In this document: piece after piece, positions 1-5,264 of the stretch
How positions within the stretch are numbered: position 1 is the stretch's first letter
Layout: each line of letters opens with the position of its first letter
Origin: an uncultured Sphingomonadales bacterium
GTDB lineage: Bacteria; Pseudomonadota; Alphaproteobacteria; Sphingomonadales; Sphingomonadaceae
Length of the DNA stretch: 8,420 nucleotides
Direction of reading: 5' to 3'
Assembly (NCBI GenBank): GCA_903828025.1
Contig: CAIKKO010000274.1
Span: forward strand, 1-8,420
Position numbers and translations under genes: made by a program
Notes under the pieces: generated by a model
Seen by the model: the letters and a program-made list of their open reading frames with translations, nothing else
Told to the model about the DNA's origin: nothing
The model's database searches: none

Positions 1-325
1 CGAGCATCCGATCATCCAGGGCGGCATGCACTATGTCGGCTTTGCCGAAATGGCCGCCGCCGTCTCCAACGCGGGCGGTCTCGGCATCATCACCGGCCTG
101 ACGCAGAAGACCCCTGCCGATCTCGCCAACGAAATCGCCCGCTGCAAGGACATGACGGACAAGCCCTTCGGCGTGAACCTCACGTTCCTGCCCACGGTCA
201 ATTCGCCCGATTATCCCGGATACATCCGCGCGATCATCGAAGGCGGGGTCAAGATCGTGGAGACGGCGGCGGCCATTTCAGCAAAGCCGACATAGTGCAT
301 GCCGCCCTGGATGATCGGGTGTTTG
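1..325. repeat. Imperfect inverted repeat, 68-bp arms (1-68 and 258-325)
   Basis: Position p of the left arm pairs with position 326-p of the right arm. 64 of 68 pairs match; the mismatches are at left positions 2, 4, 7 and 46. The spacer is 189 bp (69-257). The left arm runs to the window edge, so the repeat may be longer. The innermost 12 bases, 57-68 and 258-269 (TGGAGACGGCGG on the plus strand), look like a microhomology: the normal gene would contain this word both in sense (codons for VETA-G) and in antisense (codons for AAVS). The arms encode the same 22-residue stretch of nitronate monooxygenase in opposite directions. Confidence 0.92.
2..295 (+). pseudogene. Nitronate monooxygenase fragment (codons 12-100), broken at an inverted junction
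   Basis: Internal piece of a nitronate monooxygenase / 2-nitropropane dioxygenase, an FMN flavoprotein with a TIM-barrel fold that oxidises alkyl nitronates. The reading frame is open from the left edge. It starts at the conserved HPIIQGGM of the first strand, continues through NAGGLGIITG (a flavin-phosphate-type glycine-rich segment) and the FGVNLTFLP strand, and reaches GGVKIVETA, where the family normally continues with a glycine. Instead, after about position 269, the sequence switches to the reverse complement of the same gene's beginning. The frame then adds eight unrelated residues (AAISAKPT) and stops at 293-295. The usual length is about 320 residues, so roughly two thirds of the protein is missing. 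Numbering is by comparison with the minus-strand copy, which has the true start. Family assignment is confident. Whether the break is real or an assembly artefact cannot be told from the sequence. Confidence 0.85.
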
Positions 326-357
326 ATGCCGAACAGTTCGGTGATGCGGGTCTTCAT
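211..357 (-). pseudogene. Nitronate monooxygenase 5' end, reading into the inverted junction
   Basis: Authentic start of a nitronate monooxygenase gene on the minus strand. The ATG at 355-357 is preceded by an AGGGAG Shine-Dalgarno with a 9-nt spacer. The first 33 codons read MKTRITELFGIKHPII, then QGGMHYVGFAEMAAAVS, which matches the plus-strand fragment from residue 12 on except for one Glu/Lys change. Codon 34 should be Asn (as in the plus copy, VSN), but at position 257 the sequence turns into the antisense of the other copy. The frame then adds about 15 meaningless residues and stops at 211-213, giving a 48-residue product with no function expected. The gene lies 83 bp downstream of mutM on the same strand, which suggests the original arrangement was mutM followed by an intact nitronate monooxygenase. 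Confidence 0.8.
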
Positions 358-365
358 ATGTGCTC

Positions 366-384
366 TCTCCCTTTGTCAGGGAGA
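366..384 (-). promoter_or_regulatory. Hairpin covering the nitronate monooxygenase Shine-Dalgarno
   Basis: In the minus-strand transcript, TCTCCCT (384-378), a five-base loop GACAA (377-373) and AGGGAGA (372-366) form a perfect 7-bp stem. The 3' arm contains the whole AGGGAG Shine-Dalgarno, which lies 9 nt before the ATG at 357. The ribosome binding site would therefore be paired in the folded leader. This could be translational control or chance. The inverted repeat is seen directly; a regulatory role is inferred. It is not followed by a T-run, so it is not an intrinsic terminator for mutM. Confidence 0.45.
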
Positions 385-440
385 TTGGCCAGCCCGCCGG
401 CGGCGCGCAAGAGGGGCGGCGCTGCTATTTCTGGCCCATG

Positions 441-1253
441 CTATTTTTGGCAGCTGGCGCAGAAGAAGGTGGAGCGCCCGCCCTGCACCACACGAGTGAC
501 CGGCTTGCCACAGCCACATGGTTCACCCTCGCGCCCATAAACGCGCCAGTCCTTGGCGAAATAGCCAAGCTCGCCATCGGGGCGGACATAATCGCGCAAG
601 GTGGAGCCGCCGGCGCGAATCGCCTCTTCCAGCACGGCGCGGATTTCCGGCACGAGACGGTTCAGCGCCGCGCGGCTGACTTTGCCCGCCTCGCGCTCCG
701 GGTGAATGCGCGCGCGGTGCAGCGCCTCGCACACATAGATATTGCCCAGCCCCGCCACCACGCGCTGATCGAGCAGCAGCAGCTTGATCGCGGCGAACCG
801 GCTTTCGAACGCAGCGGCCAGATGCGCAGGCGTCAGCCCCGGCCCCAGCGGCTCGGGCCCCAGCGCGGCAAACTGCGGCCACACATCCAGCGCGCCAGTA
901 TCGAGCAGATCGACCGAGCCGAATCGGCGCGCATCGTTGAGCGCCAGCACCTGACCCTTGCCGGTTTCGAGCACGAGATGATCGTGCTTGCCGATCTCCT
1001 CGGGATCAATCCGCCAGCGCCCGCTCATGCCAAGGTGGAACACCATGGTCTGCCCCCGGTCGACATGGATCAGGCCATACTTGGCGCGGCGCGACAGGCC
1101 GGTCACGCGCGCGCCGGTCAGCGCCTGCACCAGCCCCGGCGGGAACGGGCGGCGCAAGTCCGGCCGGTTCACTTGCACACGCGCGATGACTTGGCCCTGA
1201 AGGACACTGGCAAGGCCGCGGACGGTGGTTTCTACCTCGGGTAATTCGGGCAT
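441..1253 (-). CDS. mutM: Formamidopyrimidine-DNA glycosylase (Fpg/MutM)
   Basis: Bifunctional base-excision repair enzyme that removes 8-oxoguanine and formamidopyrimidines and nicks the abasic site. All hallmarks are present in a 270-residue product of normal length. The N-terminal MPELPEVET gives catalytic Pro2 and Glu3. Lys58 lies in RRAKYG, Met75 in LGMSGR is the residue that fills the gap left by the flipped base, and RRF is at 109-111. The helix-two-turn-helix is about residues 159-185 with Asn171 in GLGNIY. The C-terminal zinc finger has Cys246, Cys248, Cys265 and Cys268 in a C-x-C-x16-C-x2-C pattern. The ATG at 1251-1253 is fixed by the mandatory PELPE N-terminus, although the frame stays open much further upstream. 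AGGGA at 1264-1268 is a plausible ribosome binding site with a 10-nt spacer. The gene diverges from ubiE across 60 bp, an arrangement known in alphaproteobacteria. Confidence 0.98.
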   Translation of the reverse strand: MPELPEVETTVRGLASVLQGQVIARVQVNRPDLRRPFPPGLVQALTGARVTGLSRRAKYGLIHVDRGQTMVFHLGMSGRWRIDPEEIGKHDHLVLETGKGQVLALNDARRFGSVDLLDTGALDVWPQFAALGPEPLGPGLTPAHLAAAFESRFAAIKLLLLDQRVVAGLGNIYVCEALHRARIHPEREAGKVSRAALNRLVPEIRAVLEEAIRAGGSTLRDYVRPDGELGYFAKDWRVYGREGEPCGCGKPVTRVVQGGRSTFFCASCQK

Positions 1254-1313
1254 GACACAAATGTCCCTAACAGGCTTTGCCGTCGCGGCAATTCCCACGT
1301 AAAGGCCCGAGGT
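1254..1313. promoter_or_regulatory. Divergent mutM/ubiE intergenic region with a hyphenated palindrome
   Basis: These 60 bp must carry the start signals for both mutM (leftward) and ubiE (rightward), unless the promoters lie inside the coding regions. The region contains TTGCCG-TCG-CGGCAA at 1277-1291, a perfect 6-bp inverted repeat around a 3-bp centre. It could be an operator half-site pair or a short RNA hairpin in the ubiE leader. I see no convincing -35/-10 pair. The ubiE ribosome binding site AAAGG (1301-1305, 8-nt spacer) and the mutM site AGGGA (1264-1268, minus strand) lie at its two ends. Confidence 0.4.
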
Positions 1314-2066
1314 ATGACTGACGCACCTGCTGCCGAGCCCGAAACCGCCTCCTTCGGCTACGAAGACGTTCCCATCGAAGAGAAAGCCGCCCGCGTCGGC
1401 GCGGTGTTTTCGTCCGTGGCGAAAAGCTATGACCGGATGAACGATGCCATGTCGGGCGGCATGCACCGCCTGTGGAAAGACCGCTTCGTGCGCCGGGTGA
1501 AGCCGCGCGAAGGGGAAACGATCCTCGATATGGCAGGCGGCACCGGTGATATCGCCTTCCGCATGGCCCCCTCGGGCGCGGCGATCACGGTGTCCGATAT
1601 CAATCAGGATATGCTCGATGTCGGCATCGAACGCGCGGTTTCGCGGGGGATAGATGGCCTCGTCTGGTCGCGCCAGAACGCCGAGGAGCTGACCTTCGGC
1701 GACCGGTTCTTCAACGCCTACACCATCGCGTTCGGCATCCGCAACGTGACGCGGATCGACCATGCGCTGGCCGAAGCGCACCGCGTGCTGAAGCCCGGCG
1801 GGCGGTTCTTCTGCCTTGAATTCTCGACCACCGAATGGCCGGGCTTCGCCGAAATCTACGATCTCTATTCGCACAAGGTCGTGCCGCAGCTGGGCAAGGC
1901 CATTGCAGGCGACGCGGACTCCTACCGCTACCTGATCGAATCAATCCGCCGCTTCCCCAAGATGCGCGAGTTTGAGGGGCTTATCCGCGCGGCAGGCTTC
2001 CGCCACACCAAAGTCGAGCCGATTCTGGGCGGGCTGGTCGCGATCCATTCGGGCTGGAAAATCTAG
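1314..2066 (+). CDS. ubiE: Ubiquinone/menaquinone biosynthesis C-methyltransferase UbiE (COQ5)
   Basis: SAM-dependent C-methyltransferase of ubiquinone synthesis, which methylates the 2-polyprenyl-6-methoxy-1,4-benzoquinol ring; in organisms with menaquinone it also methylates demethylmenaquinol. The 250-residue product matches the family length. The first UbiE signature is seen at residues 39-54 (YDRMNDAMSGGMHRLW). SAM-binding motif I, LDMAGGTGD, is at 71-79, an acidic motif-II position is at SDIN (94-97), and the second signature RVLKPGGRFFCLEFS is at 137-151. The C-terminus ends in the family's HSGWKI. The start follows AAAGG by 8 nt. An N-terminal extension of about 20 residues precedes the core. 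The stop lies 4 bp before the inferred start of ubiB, so the two are probably co-transcribed. In Sphingomonadales, which use ubiquinone-10, the ubiquinone role is the relevant one. Confidence 0.97.
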   Translation: MTDAPAAEPETASFGYEDVPIEEKAARVGAVFSSVAKSYDRMNDAMSGGMHRLWKDRFVRRVKPREGETILDMAGGTGDIAFRMAPSGAAITVSDINQDMLDVGIERAVSRGIDGLVWSRQNAEELTFGDRFFNAYTIAFGIRNVTRIDHALAEAHRVLKPGGRFFCLEFSTTEWPGFAEIYDLYSHKVVPQLGKAIAGDADSYRYLIESIRRFPKMREFEGLIRAAGFRHTKVEPILGGLVAIHSGWKI

Positions 2067-2070
2067 TCCC

Positions 2071-3624
2071 TTGACTCGCCACACCACCCATATCTGGCGC
2101 CTGCTCGGCTGGGGCCGCGTGCTGGCACGCCACGGCGCGCTGCGCCTGCTTGAGGAAAGCCCGACCACCCCCGCGCCGGTGCGGCGGCTGTGCCGCGTGG
2201 CCCGCTTCGGCACGCGCCAGCCGCGCATTCCCGATTATGCCGGTGCGTTCAAAGCGATTGGCCCCGCCGCGATCAAGCTAGGCCAGACGCTCGCCACTCG
2301 GCCCGATCTGGTCGGGCCCGAAGCCGCGCACAACCTGCTTTCGCTGCAGGACAAGCTGCCCCCCGTGCCGCTCGACCAGATCCGCCACGAGATCGAGACC
2401 ACGTTCGAGCGTCCGCTGGAAGCGCTGTTCGCCGCGTTCGAAAGCGAGCCGGTCGGCACAGCCTCGGTCGCGCAAGTCCACCGCGCGGTGACCACCGAAG
2501 GCCGCACCGTTGCGGTCAAGGTGCTGCGCCCCGGCGTGCGGGAAAAGTTCGCGCGCGATATCGCGACGTATGAATGGGCCGCCGCGCATCTCGAAGCCCT
2601 GGGCGGCGAGGCGAGCCGCCTGCGCCCGCGCATGGTGATCGCCAATTTCAAACGCTGGACCTTGCGCGAGCTTGATCTGCGGCGCGAGGCGGCCTCTGCG
2701 TCCGAACTCGCCGAGCAGATGCACGCCTTCCCCGGCTACCGCGTGCCCACGATTGACTGGGACCGCACCAATGGCCGGGTGATGACGCTCGACTGGATCG
2801 ACGGGATCAAGATCAGCGATCACGCGGCCATCGACGCTGCCGGGCATGACCGCAAGGCGCTGGCCAGCCGCCTCGTGCTCGCGTTCCTCAATCAGGCGAT
2901 CAGCGGCGGTTTCTTCCACGCCGATATGCACCAGGGCAACTTGTTCATCGAAGCCGACGGCACGATCACGGCTATCGACTTCGGCATCATGGGCCGGATT
3001 GATCGCCGCGCGCGCCAGTGGCTGGCGGAAATCCTCTACGGCCTCACCACCGGCAACTATACCCGCGTGGCGGAGATCCATTTCGAGGCGCAATACGTGC
3101 CGAGCTATCACTCGGTGGCCGAATTCGCGACCGCCTTGCGCGCGGTGGGCGAGCCGATGCGCGGCAAGCCGGTGAGCGAGCTTTCGGTGGGTCAGATGCT
3201 CGACGGGCTGTTCGCGATCACCCGCGATTTTGACATGCAGACCCAGCCGCACTTGCTGCTGCTGCAAAAGACCATGGTCATGGTCGAAGGCATCGCCACC
3301 CAGCTCGACCCTTCGATCAACATGTGGGACGTGGCCGCACCGTTCGTGCGCGACTGGATTCGCGATGAACTCGGCCCCGAAGCCGCGCTGGCCGACCGCA
3401 TCCGCGAGAATGTGAAGACCCTGCTGCGCCTGCCCGATCTGGTGCGGCGGGTGGAGGACCGCTTCCCGGCCAAGGGCGGCGCGCCCGAAGATGCGCCGCT
3501 GCCGCCGCTCGAACTCATCTGGGACAAGCGGCGCAAGGCTTCGGGCTGGCTGGGCTATGGCACGGCGGCCCTTGCGGGCGCGGCGCTCACGGCAGGGGCT
3601 TTTGCCCTCCACCTCTGGCCCTGA
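2071..3624 (+). CDS. ubiB: UbiB/COQ8-family atypical kinase/ATPase for ubiquinone biosynthesis
   Basis: Member of the ABC1/ADCK/UbiB family, atypical protein-kinase-like ATPases that support the ubiquinone-synthesis complex at the inner membrane. Counting from the TTG at 2071, the product is 517 residues. The family-specific KxGQ motif is at 69-72. The alanine-rich-loop position (PVGTASVAQVH, about 127-137) is followed by nucleotide-binding Lys150 in VAVKV. The catalytic HADMHQGN is at 283-290 and the metal-binding DFG at 303-305. The C-terminus (about 493-516) is a glycine/alanine-rich hydrophobic helix, the expected membrane anchor. No ATG fits: the frame is open upstream into ubiE, but family similarity begins at TRHTTHIWRLL right after this TTG, 4 bp past the ubiE stop. 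The ribosome binding site is weak, so translation is probably coupled to ubiE. A later GTG start (for example about 2119) is possible but would lose conserved sequence. Confidence 0.95.
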   Translation: MTRHTTHIWRLLGWGRVLARHGALRLLEESPTTPAPVRRLCRVARFGTRQPRIPDYAGAFKAIGPAAIKLGQTLATRPDLVGPEAAHNLLSLQDKLPPVPLDQIRHEIETTFERPLEALFAAFESEPVGTASVAQVHRAVTTEGRTVAVKVLRPGVREKFARDIATYEWAAAHLEALGGEASRLRPRMVIANFKRWTLRELDLRREAASASELAEQMHAFPGYRVPTIDWDRTNGRVMTLDWIDGIKISDHAAIDAAGHDRKALASRLVLAFLNQAISGGFFHADMHQGNLFIEADGTITAIDFGIMGRIDRRARQWLAEILYGLTTGNYTRVAEIHFEAQYVPSYHSVAEFATALRAVGEPMRGKPVSELSVGQMLDGLFAITRDFDMQTQPHLLLLQKTMVMVEGIATQLDPSINMWDVAAPFVRDWIRDELGPEAALADRIRENVKTLLRLPDLVRRVEDRFPAKGGAPEDAPLPPLELIWDKRRKASGWLGYGTAALAGAALTAGAFALHLWP

Positions 3625-3625
3625 C

Positions 3626-4744
3626 ATGAGCCGGCCGGCACCTCTGCCGGGCCTTAGGCTCGACAAGCAGCATTTCAACGCGCTCGATCTCTCGCGCCTG
3701 CTGGCGGCCTGCGCGGTGCTGTTCTGGCATTACCAGCACTTCTTCGTGCCGCCGGTGGACTATGCCTTCCACGTGCGCCGCCCGGCGGTCACCCCGCTCT
3801 ACCGCGAGCTGTGGTGGCTGTTCGATTATGGCCATGTTGCCGTGCAGTATTTCTGGGCGGTTTCGGGGTTTGTGTTCGCGCATGTCTATCTGGCGGACGC
3901 GGGGGCGCGGGGGCGGTTCTGGCTGGCGCGAGTGGCGCGGCTGTGGCCGCTGCATCTGCTGACCTTGGTGCTCGTGGCCGTGCTGCAGGCGGCCTATGGC
4001 GGCATTCATGGCACCGATTTCATCTACCACCAGCAGACGCTGAAGCATTTCCTGCTCAGTCTGGCGCTCGCGCATTACTGGGGCTGGCAGACCGATCAGT
4101 CGTTCAACGGCCCTTCGTGGTCGCTCTCGACCGAGATTCTGGCGTATGCCGCGTTCTGGCTGCTGCTGCCGGGCCTGCGCCGTGCGCCCCTGGCGCTGGC
4201 GTTGCTTGCTGCCATGCTGGCGCTGGGGCTGTTTTTCAAGGGCTTCGCCGATGGCCCGGTGTTCACCTGCATCGGCTATTTCTTCGGCGGCGCGGCGGTT
4301 TATGGCGCGGCGTTGCGCGCCAGACCGGGCGCTGTCGTGCTTGCCACGCTGAGCGCGGCGCTCGCCTTCGCGGCGGTCTGGCTCGGCTGGGTGTGGCACG
4401 CGGGCGATGCCGCGACGCTGGCGGGCACGTTCGCCGCGCTTATCGCGATGCTGGCAATCGACACCGCCGACCGCACCGACCGGCTGGGCGCGGCGCGGCA
4501 TCTGGGCGACGCGTCCTACGGCATCTACCTCTGGCACTTCCCGCTGCAGCTCGCGCTGGTCTTGCTGATCGACACCACGCTCGGCTCACGCGCGATTGCC
4601 CGCCAGCCCGCGTTTCTGGTGTTCTTCGTCGGCCTGAGCATTCTGGCAGGCTTCGCCTCGCACCGCTGGTTCGAACGCCCGGCGCAGCGGCTGGTGCTCA
4701 AGCTGGCGGGGCGTGGCCGGACCCCGAGTGCCGCCGCCGCTTAG
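3626..4744 (+). CDS. Acyltransferase family 3 (OafA/YrhL-like) integral membrane protein
   Basis: Multi-helix membrane O-acyltransferase of the AT3 family. These enzymes typically transfer acetyl or succinyl groups to exopolysaccharide, lipopolysaccharide O-antigen, peptidoglycan or secondary metabolites. The 372-residue product is a normal length for a stand-alone AT3 domain. The first-helix motif ALDLSRLLAACAVLFWH (19-35) carries the conserved Arg24 and His35. VSGFVFAHVY (79-88) is followed by the RVARLWPLH loop (R-x-x-R-x-x-P, 102-108). GPSWSLSTEI is at 162-171, DASYGIYLWHFPL at 295-307, and the terminal WFERPAQR at 348-355. About ten hydrophobic helices are visible. The ATG begins 1 bp after the ubiB stop with no clear Shine-Dalgarno, pointing to coupled translation. 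The acceptor cannot be named: no glycan or polyketide genes are nearby. Its place after ubiB is not part of the usual quinone cluster. Confidence 0.92.
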   Translation: MSRPAPLPGLRLDKQHFNALDLSRLLAACAVLFWHYQHFFVPPVDYAFHVRRPAVTPLYRELWWLFDYGHVAVQYFWAVSGFVFAHVYLADAGARGRFWLARVARLWPLHLLTLVLVAVLQAAYGGIHGTDFIYHQQTLKHFLLSLALAHYWGWQTDQSFNGPSWSLSTEILAYAAFWLLLPGLRRAPLALALLAAMLALGLFFKGFADGPVFTCIGYFFGGAAVYGAALRARPGAVVLATLSAALAFAAVWLGWVWHAGDAATLAGTFAALIAMLAIDTADRTDRLGAARHLGDASYGIYLWHFPLQLALVLLIDTTLGSRAIARQPAFLVFFVGLSILAGFASHRWFERPAQRLVLKLAGRGRTPSAAAA

Positions 4745-5145
4745 CCTGCGATTTCCGCGATCTTGTGGTGCGGCAGCAAGCGCCATGCCGCAAGCATCAG
4801 CGCCACGTGCAACGCCTCCACCGCCATCGGCATGACCCAGCCGGGATAAGCGCCAACCACGGCAAGATTGACCGCGCGGCCTGCCAGCGTGGTCCCGAAC
4901 AGCAGCGCAGGCACGAGCAGCAAGTCCGCATTGCGCCGCCATGCGCCCACCATCATGCACACCGCGCCGACCCCGAAGAACGAGGTCATGTCGCCCCGGA
5001 TCGTCGAGAGCCCGGCCACGCCGATGGGCGCGATGCCGAACACGCCGCCCGAAGCGGTGGTGGCCGGGTTGAGCAGGAACGAGGCGGCCATGAACAAGTC
5101 GAACATGCCGGCGAGGAAGATCAGCGCAGTCAGGATCAGGCGCAT
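4741..5145 (-). CDS. Small four-helix membrane protein, DUF4345-like
   Basis: A 134-residue protein of unknown function. Four hydrophobic segments are visible at about residues 3-25, 54-69, 74-97 and 104-122, with short polar links. The central stretch STIRGDMTSFFGVGAVCMMVGAWRR is split between the loop after helix 1 and helix 2; with AGR at 88-90, it resembles the DUF4345 family, small membrane proteins with conserved Arg/Asp before the second helix. That family link is from memory and only moderately certain. The start at 5143-5145 is chosen because a strong AAGGAA (5154-5159) lies 9 nt upstream and the hydrophobic helix begins at once; the open frame continues further upstream but without family-like sequence. 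Its TAA overlaps the TAG of the convergent acyltransferase. It is transcribed against its neighbours and must have its own promoter in 5146-5264. Confidence 0.8.
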   Translation of the reverse strand: MRLILTALIFLAGMFDLFMAASFLLNPATTASGGVFGIAPIGVAGLSTIRGDMTSFFGVGAVCMMVGAWRRNADLLLVPALLFGTTLAGRAVNLAVVGAYPGWVMPMAVEALHVALMLAAWRLLPHHKIAEIAG

Positions 5146-5264
5146 GGTGGTGTTTCCTTCTGTTTGTACCAGCGTGGTGCACGGGGCGTTCGCACGCAAG
5201 GGGCCAGAGCATAGGACGCGCAAAACCATTGCGCCGCCCCGCGCGGCATTGCACAAGCGCGGCC
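5146..5264. promoter_or_regulatory. Divergent intergenic region between the DUF4345-like gene and coaBC
   Basis: These 119 bp should hold promoters for both the leftward small membrane protein and the rightward coaBC-dut pair, since neither can be read from the ubi genes without crossing an opposing gene. Only the minus-strand AAGGAA ribosome binding site (5154-5159) is clear. No convincing -35/-10 pair was found in either direction. The coaBC end is very GC-rich with short self-complementary GC words and no strong Shine-Dalgarno. Confidence 0.4.

Noticed and set aside
394..403. GC-only palindrome CCGCCGGCGG between mutM and the nitronate monooxygenase start, considered as a terminator
   Set aside because: It has no loop and no T-run, and words like this are common by chance at this base composition.
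360..1244. Long plus-strand open frame opposite mutM (294 codons)
   Set aside because: It lies antisense to a fully motif-supported mutM. Its Gln/Arg/His/Ala-rich translation is the usual by-product of a GC-rich gene's complement and shows no family features.
1254..1874. N-terminal extension of the mutM frame by about 207 codons
   Set aside because: The extension overlaps ubiE in antisense, and Fpg needs Pro2 exposed at the N-terminus for catalysis, so translation must begin at 1253.
2449..2481. UbiB alanine-rich loop reads GTAS rather than the textbook AAAS
   Set aside because: Variation at these positions occurs in bacterial family members, and the KxGQ, Lys, HxDxHxxN and DFG residues are intact, so I do not take it as loss of function.
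2278..3678. 466-codon minus-strand open frame opposite ubiB
   Set aside because: It is antisense to ubiB, which has all kinase-like motifs. The translation is low-complexity and Arg/Ala/His-rich, without recognisable domains.
3811..5214. 467-codon plus-strand frame overlapping the acyltransferase and the small membrane gene
   Set aside because: It runs out of frame through two supported genes, is Arg/Gly/Ala-rich and has no family features.
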